Of a stretch of DNA of 64,000 nucleotides, positions 43,028-53,343 are shown one piece after another (within the stretch, counting starts at the first letter, position 1; each line of letters opens with the position of its first letter). Source of the DNA: Chaenocephalus aceratus (Eukaryota; Chordata; Actinopteri; Perciformes; Channichthyidae). The stretch spans positions 12,939,456 to 13,003,455 of the forward strand of contig CM043792.1 in assembly GCA_023974075.1 (NCBI GenBank), in the 5' to 3' direction. Below the pieces are notes generated by a model, which made no database searches, was not told the origin of the DNA, and was given only the letters and a program-made list of their open reading frames with translations. The translations under genes were made by a program, and so were the position numbers.

Positions 43028-43225
43028 GATGTGGGAAGTTACAAAGTACACTTATTCAAGTACTGCACTTAACATTTTGAGATATTTGTACTTTACTTGA
43101 CTTTGATGCTACTTTTACTTTTGGTACTTTAACTTTATTTTGATAAAAATGTTCTAATTTTACTTGAGTAACATTTTAAATGCAGGACTTTTACTGTAAC
43201 AGAGTATTCCAAGATCCGAGTACTT
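43028..43225. repeat. Dispersed 'TACTTTTACTTGAG' type repeat
   Basis: Stretches such as GATGCTACTTTTACTTTTGG and TTTTACTTGAGTAACATTTT, ending GTACTTCTTCCACCTCTG. A widespread type of fish DNA-transposon debris. No ends could be placed. Confidence 0.45.
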
Positions 43226-43244
43226 CTTCCACCTCTGTCTGATT

Positions 43245-43601
43245 TCAAACTCTTCCATTAGCATCCTGAGTAAGTTTGTTGTAAATAAAACTGCAGCAGC
43301 TTGACCACAGAGCGTGAACGTTGTGATCACCTGATTTTGCGCAGTTCTCCAGTGTGTGCGCGGGGCACAGAATGTGCACAGGGGAGTCTCCCACTGCAGC
43401 CAGTTGGCGGAGTTTTGGCACAATTCTGTTGTTCATATCGACCTTAACCCTGTCTGTGCACACGGTGAACACCGTAGCGCCGTGGCGCAGACGGACCCGG
43501 TGGAATACAGGGTCTACCCAGGGTCTGTGTATTTTGTATGGGTACCCGGTACCCGGCATTTTCTTATCGGTTCTCATCTGGAACCGAGTTTCAGTTCCCA
43601 A
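43245..43601 (-). pseudogene. hAT-transposase-like fragment related to 27636-27785
   Basis: One minus-strand frame includes NRIVPKLRQLAAVGDSP and continues VHILCPAHTLENCAKSG. The first part aligns with NGLVPKLRQLAAEGDSP encoded at 27636-27785 inside the hAT element with TAGGGCTGTCAAA ends. hAT transposases have a similar 'NGL...LR' segment followed by a histidine-containing helix. The homology between the two loci is clear; the hAT assignment is tentative. Confidence 0.4.
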
Positions 43602-43964
43602 CCAGACTCACGAGCAGAAAATGTGCTTTTACACGCGCATAAAATGACCCTCGCGCGCAGATTAAACCAACAGCCCTCTTTAGATCTTCAGATTAGAGAC
43701 AGCCCTCTTGCTCGCTCGCGGGAGTGTCAGCCTCACTCACTCGCGGAGAGTAACATGAAGTGAGATGTCTCACTATGGGATGCGCCTCATCGCGGAGCAA
43801 ACAGAAGCATCAATCTCATTACGCCAATCCTGATTGGCTGGTGATCTTGACGTCAGCGTCAGGGGAAATCACCCCCTATAAGTAGCCTGCGCCACAACGC
43901 ATGCGTCATTCAAAATAAGCACCTCTTCTCGCTTCACCATAGCAAGGAGGGCCGTCTGGTGAGA

Positions 43965-44060
43965 CATCTCACTTCATGTTACTCTGAGTCCTGGGGTTAC
44001 GTAAGTAACCTATAGTTCTCATTCATAACACTCCGTTCGATGTCTCACTATGGGATATTG
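43965..44060. repeat. Internal complementary region of DIRS copy 2
   Basis: Reads AGACATCTCACTTCATGTTA, then TTACGTAAGTAACCTATAGTTCTCATTC-type junction sequence and CACTCCGTTCGATGTCTCAC: the complement of the left end fused to the complement of the right end. The two ends share GTT at the junction, matching AAC at the termini. It still holds the left-tip sequence that the element itself has lost. Confidence 0.85.
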
Positions 44061-44114
44061 TAGCTCCCGTACTGCCAGACGAGCTTATCTCGAAGATCAC
44101 CGATCAACCAGAAT

Positions 44115-45160
44115 TTAACAGGTGGAGTCCCGACTCAACAAGGTGCCCAGCACTGCTCGGGCCACGCTTGGAGCGGAGACGTCTAGCCTGTAAAAGCGGA
44201 CAAAAGTGAGCGGCGAAGACCAGCTTGCCGCTGCACAGATGTCTTGGATGGAAACACCCTTGAACAAAGCCCAGGATGTAGCCAGGCCCCGAGTCGAGTG
44301 AGCCCGCAAACCCGAAGGTGCTTGCAGATTCTGACTCGTATAGGCCAAAGCAATTGCCTCCACGATCCAGTGGGAGAGCCGTTGCTTAGTAACAGGCTTA
44401 CCCTTGTGAAGATTAGCCCAGGACACGAAGAGTTGGTCATTAAGACGAAGCTCTTTTGATCTGTCCATATATGTGTGTAAAGCCCGGACTGGACACAACA
44501 GATCCTGCTGCTGCTCCCCGGAGGAAACCAGCGGCGGAGGAAATGCCTCAATGTCAATTGGGGTACACGAACCAACCACCTTTGGTGTAAAGGCAGGGTT
44601 GGGTTTCAACAACACTCTTGTTTGCCCTGGGGCGAACTGAGTGCATGAGGGATGTACAGCCAGTGCATGGATATCGCTGACCCGCTTGGCGGATGCCAGG
44701 GCCAGTAACAGCACTGTCTTGAGTGACAGATGTTTCATGTCAGCTCCTTCCAGGGGTTCAAATGGGGTCATTTTGAGCCCATTTAAAACCACTGCCAGGT
44801 CCCATAAGGGCACCAGCGACCTGGAGATAGGGAGGAGCCTGCGCGCTCCCTTCATAAAACGGCAAACCAAAGGATGTTGGCTAGCCGTCTTACCCTCAAA
44901 GCCCACATGGCATGCAGCAATATCAGCCAGGTACACCTTGATCGTGGAGAAAGCTCTGTGTTTATCGATCAAGTCCTGTAGGAATGATCAAATCACCCCG
45001 ACAGGACATTGAAAAGAGATGTGTCCTTCTTGAAGGCACCACTCCTCAAACACCCTCCACTGCAGTCGTAAAGAGACCTGGTGAAGGAAGCTCTCGCACT
45101 CTGAATAGTGTTTATCACCTTCTGAGAGAGTCCCACTGTATTCAGATTGTACCACTCACG
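44115..45160 (-). pseudogene. DIRS tyrosine recombinase, copy 2; catalytic core intact, one upstream stop
   Basis: Integrase that inserts the circular DNA intermediate. The open part (44972-44115) is 285 codons. From the methionine at 44972, the first catalytic arginine is in ASAKRVSDIHAL (Arg97), the HxxR box is HSTRGLATSW (His225, Arg228) and the nucleophile candidate is in FVRFYRLDV (Tyr261). The N-terminal part (to about 45160) is homologous to copy 1, but a TGA at 44988-44990 replaces a leucine codon there and truncates it. That single stop is the only lesion I see in the recombinase, so initiation at the downstream methionine is possible but unproven. Confidence 0.8.
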
Positions 45161-45162
45161 GG

Positions 45163-46005
45163 TCAGGCCCATAGTGCCCCGCGCTCTGGGCGTGGGTGAA
45201 GGATCGCCCCCCCCCCACCTGAGACAATCTGTCCCTGCATGGTGAGGGCTGCCATGGCTGCCCGCACAACAGCTGATATATCTCCGCCAGCCCGTACATT
45301 GCGGGCTAGGGCGGAAACATCAGAGTAAGTGTGTGGCGTTGCTCCTTCACTCTGGCCAGAGTTGGGGGTAACAGAGCCAGGGATGGGAACGCGTACAGAG
45401 GACCTGGAGGTCAATCGTGTACGAGTGCGTCCCCGCCTAACAGTGTGTTTAAATCGTGCATTAAAGAGAACAGCTGTCATTGAGCATTTTCTCTTTTTGC
45501 GAACAGACTTAACGCGGCTCCGCCGTAACGCACCCACAGCGGACTCACGATCCTTGGATGAGGAGTCCAGTCTGCATAGAGTGGTGCACCTCTGGACAGT
45601 AATTCTGTCCCGAGGTGCATCACTCCCGGTACCTGTGTCGTTCTCAGAGAGAGGAGACGTCTGCCGCTCCAAGGGATCAGTTTGTGTGCCAGTGTGTGTG
45701 ACTGGAGACAACGCAACCTCCCCTGGCGGTTCATACACAATATCGTGTTGTCTGTCCTCACGAGGACATGGTGTCCTCTGAGAGAAGGCAGGAAGCGTTT
45801 TAGGGTGGGGAACACCGCTAAAAGCTCCGTGTAGTTTACGTGTGCCCGCTGGAGGTCTCTGCTCTAGGGACCTCTCACCAGGCGACCTTCGTAAATACCC
45901 TATCAGCCTGTCTGACATGCGTCCGTGGTGACCACCTTCCGTGAAAGGACAGCACCCGTAGGCACATCCCGCACTAGAAAAGTCGGGTGTAGTGCCACTA
46001 CGCAT
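45163..46005 (-). pseudogene. DIRS RNase H and downstream domain remnant, copy 2
   Basis: The RNase H signature is readable in pieces: around 45815-45477, FLPSLRGHHVLVRTDNT, then LAHKLIPWSGRRLLSLR, GVMHLGTELLSRGAP and LHPRIVSPLWVRYGGAA-like residues. Upstream (45960-45830) the expected 'VVTTDA...' start can be traced with stops. The segment to 45163 is in another frame and overlaps the recombinase start, as in other DIRS elements. No polymerase precedes it. Confidence 0.7.
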
Positions 46006-46114
46006 TACATAATAACCAATACTCTCCGCACTTTAGTTTTATTATGAGACCCATGTTGAGCGGGTGCTTTACGAGGACATTTGTCCGCGTAATCTGACTC
46101 TGCTAAACCCTTCT

Positions 46115-46318
46115 GGTGGTGCCTTCACAGCTCCAGTCGGCACTGCGCCTGCGCGTGCCGGTGGTGCCTTTACAGCTCTAGCCGGCACTGCGCATGCGCG
46201 TGACGGTGGAGCCTTCACGACCCCAGCCGGCACTGCGCATGCACGTGACGGTGGTGCCCTTAAAGCCCCAGCCGGCACTGCGCATGCGCGTGGCGGTGGT
46301 GCCTTCACAGACCCGTCA
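46115..46318. repeat. 45-bp tandem repeat in DIRS copy 2
   Basis: About 4.5 units of 45 bp, each containing GCCGGCACTGCGCATGCGCG or a close variant. Since 45 is a multiple of three, both strands stay open: the minus strand would give a 15-residue repeat of the type KAPPSRACAVPAGAV, the plus strand GGAFTxPAGTAHARD. It is unclear if either is translated. Confidence 0.9.
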
Positions 46319-46579
46319 ATAATCCGCCTTTTGAGAGATGCCGTAGCTGCTCTCAAAAGGGGAAGAATTGGCGGGCTGTTTATTGGTTTTATTGATTTTC
46401 TTTCATTTTTTTTTTTGAGCTGCGCCCTCGGCCTGAAGCCTGGATGCGTCAGCGGCAAATGTTTAATGACAGAATGATCAACCAGTGTGTGACATGTGTT
46501 TGTGCAGACTTGAGGATGGTGTTTCGGCATCTCTCGAGGCGGCGGGAAACACATTCAAAGAGGGGAGAAGGAGGGGCTG

Positions 46580-48258
46580 TCACGCCGCTCGCTTCTTCTT
46601 CCTCGATTGCTGGCCGAAATTCTGGGTTGGCTGAGCCTGAGCTGCAGCCGGAACCGGAGATTTTCTCGGCCAACTTGCCCTTGTCTCCAGCCTGGGCTGG
46701 GGACTCGGGGTGGGCTGCGACCTCTGCTTGACCGGTGCTTTCAACCGGGCAGAGTTCGCTTGGGTGAAGGACTGCTGCTGCGAGGGCAGCGGCTGGACCC
46801 TTCGAGGGAGGCAGAGGTGGAGTGCCTCGTCCTCCTTCTTCTTCGTCTCGCACCTCCTTTGCATGGAGGCGAGAGCGGAGCCGAAAATTCCCTCGGGAAC
46901 GATGGGCATATCCAGCACATCTTCCCTTTCTCGGTCCGGGAGGTTGGTGAGGTTGAGCCATCTCGCTCTTTCCTGCACCACCATGATCCCCATGACCTTG
47001 CCCGTGGCCTGGATGGCGCAGCGCTGGACACGGAGGCAAATGTCCGTGACCGCTGCCATCTCGTCCAGAGTGGCTGCTCCCGGGCTACCCAACAGGTCCT
47101 CGCAGAGCTCCGCTTGGTAGGCAGTTAGCAGCGAGGACACGTTCAGGGCCCTGGCGGACAGCGCTGCAGCTTTATAAGACTTTTCAGTCATTGTGGACTG
47201 AAAGCGGTCCGCTTTTGCTGGCAGCGTGGGGTTCCTGCTCGGTGAGGGGCCCACCTTCAGCAGAAGGTGGGCCGCCACCAGCGGTTCCATGGGCGGTATG
47301 CGGAGCAGGCCGAGCCTCTCCATTCCGTGTGGGAGGAGGCACCCTGGATTGGGACCTTGTTGCTGAAGGGCCGGTCTCTCCACGAGACCGACACTTCATC
47401 CAACATTTTCGGAAACACCGGGAGGAGTTGCCTCCCTTTTCCCGCTGTTTGGGGAAGGTGCTTCCCCTCGTAGCGGGACCTGGAGGTCTCCTTGGCCATT
47501 TCAGGCCACGGAACGTTGAGTCTGACCGCAGCGCGTTTGCACACGGCCTGCAGGTCCATGCTCAGACCGGGTGAAGCTGGTGTGCTGTCGCCCGGGAGAG
47601 CAGCCCTCGCTCCAGGCTTTGCAGCCTGGGCCGATGACATGAAGGTGTCCTCTTCTTGGTCTTCCGACTCGGACAGGAGGAATGCCAGGGCGTCCCCCTC
47701 GTAGTCCAACTCGAGGACATCCTCCGCGGGTGAGACCATGGTGAGGTCCAACCGGGAGCCCCAGCTTGGTAAAGCGCGGGAACCCGTTCCCGCGTGTCTT
47801 GTCGTCACCGGGTCCCGGTCTGTCAGGGCGCGGGATCCCGGTTCTGAGGCCATCTCTGACGATGAGCCCCAGACCGACACGGAGAGGAGTTCGCTCTCTG
47901 TGGCAGACGCCCCCATGTCTTGACTGCCGGCCGGCGGGTCCATGGACATGGGGGGGTCCTGTTCCGACAGGCTAGCTTGTCTCGCTAGCCGTCGGCGGAG
48001 GCTCTTGACGGTGAGGCGGACACAATGTCCGCATGAGCCGGGTTTGTCGATAGCGCCTCGGGCGTGTTCCGGCCCGAGGCAGGACGAACAGACCTGGTGT
48101 ATGTCTGTGCCCGATATCTTGAACCCGCAGCCGCAGGGTCGAGCCACCGAGTCCCTGACTCCTCTGGTGTGAGGGAGAGGGGCGTGCATCTTTGACGCCT
48201 CGTGCCGTGGAGAGGGCCCGCTCTCGACAGGTGGGACGGGAAAAAAAGGTATTACCAC
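46580..48258 (-). pseudogene. DIRS gag-like ORF, copy 2, one frameshift
   Basis: ORF1 of the element, presumed structural protein. From the ATG at 48258 the frame runs 333 codons to 47257, with a cysteine-rich N-terminal region (CGCGFK, CSSCLG, CGHC), then SLRRRLARQASLSEQD, an acidic stretch (LELDYEGDALAFLLSE) and SPGLSMDLQAVCKRAAV. A frameshift near 47330 moves to the frame 47383-46580, with STMTEKSYKAAALSARALN, LRVQRCAIQATGKVMG and a basic C-terminus ending QQSRKKKRAA. It is more complete than copy 1, which lost about 240 bp here. Confidence 0.75.
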
Positions 48259-48684
48259 CTTGTCCTTAATCCGGGGAAAGAGGACGGTGTGGGTCTTTTA
48301 ATCCCGGAGAATACTGACTGGTGTGGCAGTATGCTCCTCTTTTAATCCTTTTCCCCTCCGTGGGGAAGAGAAAAGAAAAAACGTCCTCGTTACCGTGGTG
48401 TCAGTAAAGAGGGAGCGAGCTAGCAACAGGTGTGTTGCTAGCTTGAAGAAAATCGGACCTACCTTACTTTCTCGTAGAGAAGGGCGAGGTCGATTTATTT
48501 CCAAGTACTAACAGCGTTAGTACTACCGTCTTCCTGCGAAGCAGAAGGAGTAGCCGGCGAGCGCCCGTCGACCGAAAAAGTATTTTGGGTTCAGTCTGTG
48601 GACAGTGAAGCTTGCCCGGCTACTGTAGAGATGTGCTCTGAAGCGAGAAGAGGTGTTTGAATGACGCATGCGTTGTGGCGCAGG

Positions 48685-48746
48685 CTACTTATAGGGGGTG
48701 ATTTCCCCTGACGTTGACGTCAAGATCACCAGCCAATCAGGATTGG
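48685..48746 (-). promoter_or_regulatory. Putative DIRS promoter in the right terminal repeat, copy 2
   Basis: On the minus strand in order: CCAAT-type boxes (48733-48746), CRE palindrome TGACGTCA (48715-48722) and TATA-like CTATAAGTAG... (48685-48694). It lies about 430 bp upstream of the gag ATG. The left repeat has the same motifs facing the other way. Confidence 0.45.
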
Positions 48747-49435
48747 TGTTATGAGATTGATGCTTCTGTTTGCTCCGCAATGAGGCACATCCCATAGTGA
48801 GACATAGAATGGAGTGTTATGAATGAGAACCTGGAGTTGCCAGGTTTGATAAATGCCTGAACTACCAAGAGCCGAGGAGTGGAAGATCAGTTGGACAAGA
48901 TTGAATGGTAAAGTTGTCCATAAAAAACTATTATATTTGTAAAGTGTACAGCTAATATACAGTATATATATATATATATATATCAATTAATTTTTATATA
49001 AAACAATATATTTTTGAGTGGGCTGTATCTGTCGAAAACTGCTAGCTACTGTCTGCTGTACGCACCTCCCTTACTAAATGAACTATACATGAACTATAGT
49101 ATTACTAGAGTTGTAGTGTCCTATAGTAAGTTTGTAGTGTTCTGTAGTACTTTTCACCAGCTATCGTATTACTATAGTTCTTTCTGTTGTGCCATTTTAT
49201 TAGCTATAGTAGCCCTATAATATTTCAATAGTAATACTATGTATCTAGATCTTTGTAGTATTCCTATATTATTTTAAATAGTATATAGTATAATATATAG
49301 TGTTTCTGTTGTTTTTTGAACACACTCCTAGTAATAGTATGATATTGTCATAATGAATGCATATTATTACTATAGTGTTTGTAAAAGCATTACACTCCTA
49401 GAATTAATGTGTCATTTTTTTTGTATCAAATTAAT

Positions 49436-49470
<35 letters not shown>

Positions 49471-49814
49471 CTGTACACTTTACGAATATAATGTTTTTTT
49501 ATGGACAACTTTACCATTCAATCTCGTCCAACTGATCTTCCTGCTGTCACTCCTCGGCTCTTGGTAGTTCAGGCATTTATCAAACCTGGCAACTCCGGGC
49601 TTCCTGGCAGCTGTCAATCAAAGTCCTGTGGCTCCGCCCCAAATTGTCAGAAACTTTTCACGTGCGGGCAGACAGACTCCGCGAGCGAGTGAGGCTGACA
49701 CTCCCACGAGCGAGCAACAGGGCTGTCTCATTTCATGCGCGTGTAAAAGCAAATTTTCCGCTCGTGAGTAGCTTGTTTTGCACGCAAGAATATTGACCCA
49801 AATCTGACTCCATA

Positions 49815-50129
49815 GGAAGGCTGTGAGTCTGTGTGTGAGCACACACACAAACTCCCAGCCAGGCTGCGGGTGTCTGTGTGTGCTCGGGCTGGTTTCGGGC
49901 TGGGTTTCGCTGTTGTTCACTGTCTCGTAGACGGCCACTGGGCTCATAGGGAGGGGGGGCAGGAGCTCCAACAAGCCGTTTAGGACAGAGAGTGAATACA
50001 CATACTATACAGAGATGCTGTATGAGAAACCAATGTGAGTTTGGAAAATTGCACAATATAAATCTATTTTAGTAGACCTCAACAATGGAATTATGATCAG
50101 TAGAAATTGCCATGACATGGGACCTTTAA
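49815..50129. mobile_element. piggyBac-type non-autonomous element, copy E (inverted end fragment)
   Basis: The complement of the left arm of copies A and B: it runs from the CACACACACAAACTCCCAGC block through AGGACAGAGAGTGAATACAC and CAACAATGGAATTATGATCA to CATGACATGGGACCT and TTAA (50126-50129). The other end was not found. Confidence 0.8.
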
Positions 50130-50364
50130 AGGTTGTTTTCTCAAAATCCGTTTTTTCTCATATTCTGAGTGAGAAATGTCCACTTCAGTGGCACTTACAT
50201 ACACCAAACCTTTCAGTTATGTTCCTATCAATATTATGAAGGCTTTTACAGAAGGGTTTGTTCATGCATAGCCTGAATTATATAACATTTTATACCTAAA
50301 AACATGGCGGAAATTCATATTTTAGGGCAGATGTATGGAGTGATAAAAAGAGATATCCAAAGTC

Positions 50365-52710
50365 CAGGGGCGGACTGGCCATCGGGACGTTCGGGACGAA
50401 TCCCGATGGGCCGGTACTGAAGTGGGCCGCCCGGACGATGTGGGCCGCCCGGTAACCGGCAGGGCTCGATATTAAATGGCCCGCTGGCCCTGAAGCACTA
50501 TTTAGACACCCCGGGCCAGCATAACGTACCACTTGCCCGCTCGGCCCACTAAAAATATTGCTTTAAAAATATTGTCCTGTGGTATTGGTATTTTGACTAG
50601 TAATTTAGTTAAATTGTTTCGTTTATCAATGCTACAACATAGCGTTCCGTGAGTAGGGTGACCAGATGTCCCGCTTTGCGCGGGACTGCACAGCATTTTC
50701 ACGACTTTTGGTGCGTCCCGCAAATTGAGACGATGTCCCGCATATTTCATTTTGATTGGCTAATACGCTTTTCTTTAAAATCAGATGTATCCAATGGCTG
50801 TTGAGAAAGCAGGGAAGGCTATCATCACGGGTGTGTGTTTGCTGTCAATCAAACTGTAACACACGGCGGGTGCTGGTCAAGTGTTAACCAATGAGAGTAA
50901 CTCACTCACACACACACCCCCCCCCCGCGGCCCCCGCCAAACAACAACAACGAAAGTCACTGGTCAGTCAATAACGCAGGCGAGGCAGCAGGTTATGGAA
51001 AATGGAGGAAACTGAAACTACAGCTAAGAAGAAAAGAAGATGCACATACAACAAAGACTGGGAAGACACTTGAACCCAGTGCAGGGCGACACTCAGAGAG
51101 TTTTTAGCAATCTTTGAGTAATTTTTCAATTTCACATAGCGGTGAATACGACGTAAAAAGACACCGAGAATGTGATTCTCACAAGAAACGTGTCGCTCAA
51201 AAAGAGACATCCCACTCGATGGAGACATTCCTACTCACCTGTTGTTGCTGTGATGGACAAAACTGAAAGCTATTTTATTTTATGTATTATTATGTTTTTG
51301 TTCCCTCCTGGACTGTTTTCATTTGTAATTATGGTTTTATTTGATCTATTAATTTATGTTGTGCCTACGTTTACAGGTAATACACTAGTTGAATTTGGAA
51401 GATGCATTTCTAAAAACTTGAATAGAATAATGCCTGCTGCCTTGGTTAGCCTTAGTTTACTTTTCTTTCTTAAGATACTAAGAAAGAGGGGGGGGGGGGG
51501 GGGGGTGCTGTTGAGAGGGTGTCCCACATTGTCCCTCACAAACATACTCCTTGTCGCACATTTGGTTTGTTGGGACCTAGTCACCCTATCCGTGAGTCGG
51601 TTGTCGTTGTTGGGTGAAAAGCAAACAGCTGTTTGCTGCGGAGTGCAGCGCGAGCAGGCTCCCGTGAGCGGCAGCGCGCTCCTTCACTATTTCGCCAAAA
51701 TGTTTTTAATACCAGCGGTAACCGGCCAAGCGCCGGACAAAAAACAATCTTCAAATAAAAGAAAGTCACCGGAGGAGTTAAAGGAGAGTGACAGGGATCA
51801 TGAGAAGAAGAGGGAGAGAAAGTTTCAGCTTGATCGATGGAGTTGGCTTCTAGTGGTGCAGTGACGCGTCCTAAAACCCTTTATAATCTATCATTAGATT
51901 TATGATTCGAAAATTATAAAAGTAGGGTTGACATGTGGAGATTATCCGGCTGAACAAAACGTGCATTTATCAAACAGGTTTGTTTTCCACAGATCTTATT
52001 TCCAGCTATTTTCCAAAACCCTTGTCGAGGGAACCAGCAGCTTACTTCCTGGTTTCAGGACGCGTCACTGGCTGCACATCTCAATATGATGCCAATATAA
52101 ACAAGGTCTTCTGTCGGCTCTGTACATCAATGGCGACCTATGCTGACAAGTAAGTGAAGAGTAGACAATATAAAGGTATTGGCGAAATGTCCCAGCAGTT
52201 TAGGATAATGAAGGTTCAGGTTCTAATCAAATAAATTACATAGCCATTACATGTCTAACTCCTAATGACAGGAAGGCAGAAAGTGCATTATACAAATAAT
52301 AATCTCATAATAATAGCAGACATTTTTTAACAATGACCACAATATCATTATTTTAATAAACCAAATATGAACAATTGAGGAAAATGAGGAAGAACTGATG
52401 ATTCAAATGTTGTAGTACAAGTAGTAATGTAGTTAGTGCATAAATTACTATTGCAACAAATGTGTTAATTTTCTTCATTATTAGTCGATTTGTTTTTGGA
52501 CGAATGCTCCGGGCCAGTGGTTACAATGGTGGGGCCAGTGATAATACAAGTCAATTTTACCCTTAATGTCTATCTCTGCGGTAAGTCACTAGCACACCCC
52601 CCCCCGTCGACAATTTACTAGCGGTATTTACTTGCGGCACCGCGTGGGCCGGCGGTACCGAAGTGGGCCGGTCGAGAGTCCCGGGCTGATTTGTAGTCCC
52701 TCCGCCCCTG
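50365..52710. mobile_element. hAT-type element with duplication CCAAAGTC, containing another hAT
   Basis: Ends CAGGGGCGGACTGGCCATCG and CCTCCGCCCCTG are flanked by the exact 8-bp duplication CCAAAGTC (50357-50364 and 52711-52718). The left terminus matches the element at 972-1980. A second hAT sits inside at 50654-51588. A short frame at 51699-51864 (KKQSSNKRKSPEELKESDRD) is hydrophilic and may be the first exon of this element's lost transposase. GTGGGCCG-rich sequence recurs near both ends. Confidence 0.9.
50654..51588. mobile_element. Inner hAT-type element with duplication TCCGTGAG
   Basis: Ends TAGGGTGACCAGATGTCCCG and GGGACCTAGTCACCCTA, flanked by the exact 8-bp duplication TCCGTGAG (50646-50653 and 51589-51596). 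Near 51002 a short frame MEETETTAKKKRRCTYNKDW starts and stops soon after; it resembles the N-terminal module at about 14830 in the element 14364-15526. A poly(G) run lies at 51489-51505. It is 935 bp long and has no complete transposase. Confidence 0.9.
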
Positions 52711-52859
52711 CCAAAGTCCCATCTGTAAAAACTTTAGATTCTAATATGACTAAAATGAAACAAGAATTTCGAACCTGACTTTATCCAATGTTTAGATTTG
52801 TGTTCCTCAAATGTATTAAAATATGCACATATTTAATTAGATTATGGCTCATTTGCATG

Positions 52860-52915
52860 GGGGGGGGGTGTCCCTACATAATATTTAAATGATGTGGGAA
52901 ACACTGGATAATATT

Positions 52916-52961
<46 letters not shown>

Positions 52962-53031
52962 AAAAATACTAATATTTTAATAATTGTTTTCATTTTTAAT
53001 CATCTCGCGACCCCCACTTTGGGAACCCCTG
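52860..53031. mobile_element. hAT-type right-end fragment with (AAT)n
   Basis: Ends TTTGGGAACCCCTG at 53031, inverse to the end at 25733. An (AAT)n run occupies about 52912-52957. The left end is not recognised. Confidence 0.5.
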
Positions 53032-53343
53032 CTAGAGCACAGTGAGGAAGATATTACAAGGATTCACAGTCTAACAATTTACTGACAGTAACTTTTCACA
53101 CACAAGTCACACCATGTTCAAAATGATACACAGTGTTTACAGGGAGCTATCTGCACAGTATCATAAATATTATGGAGATCTAAAATCAAACACAGCAGCA
53201 GGCGGCCACACTCACCCACTAGCACTGTCTCACAAAGCCCTCCTCGAGAGAGGAAATCATTTACGGTTGTCACATTTAGTTGATGACCAGTTGCAGCTGG
53301 AAACGGCTGACTAAACACAATTAGATTTTTTTTTAAACCCACT

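Larger units (their letters stand above)
43747..48830 (-). mobile_element. DIRS-like tyrosine-recombinase retrotransposon, copy 2 (reverse transcriptase absent)
   Basis: Same order as copy 1, reading right to left: right inverted repeat ending in AAC (48828-48830), gag-like ORF (48258-46580), 45-bp tandem repeat (46318-46115), RNase H remnant (about 45960-45470), tyrosine recombinase (to 44115), an internal complementary region (about 43965-44060) and the left repeat. About 30 bp of the left tip (AAC to CTCAGA, present in copy 1) are missing, probably through a deletion that also removed host DNA. No reverse transcriptase motif is visible. Confidence 0.85.
43606..49775. mobile_element. Foldback element split by DIRS copy 2
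   Basis: The right arm (about 49530-49775) contains the reverse complement of both 43606-43748 (ACTCACGAGCAGAAAATG through GGAGTGTCAGCCTCACTC) and 48831-48960 (GGAGTTGCCAGGTTTGATAA onward). The left arm is therefore present in two pieces, either side of the DIRS insertion, with about 110 bp missing between them. The inner loop is AT-rich with (TA)n at 48962-48982 and 49438-49466, themselves inverted. The paired arms total about 280 bp and the loop is about 0.45 kb. No coding capacity. Confidence 0.8.

Noticed and set aside
46115..46318. CRISPR-like array
   Set aside because: Units are contiguous without unique spacers, and the sequence is eukaryotic.
25733..53031. A single 27-kb hAT element bounded by CAGGGGTTCCC and GGGAACCCCTG
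   Set aside because: Flanking bases do not form a duplication and unrelated complete elements lie between; two separate truncated copies are simpler.
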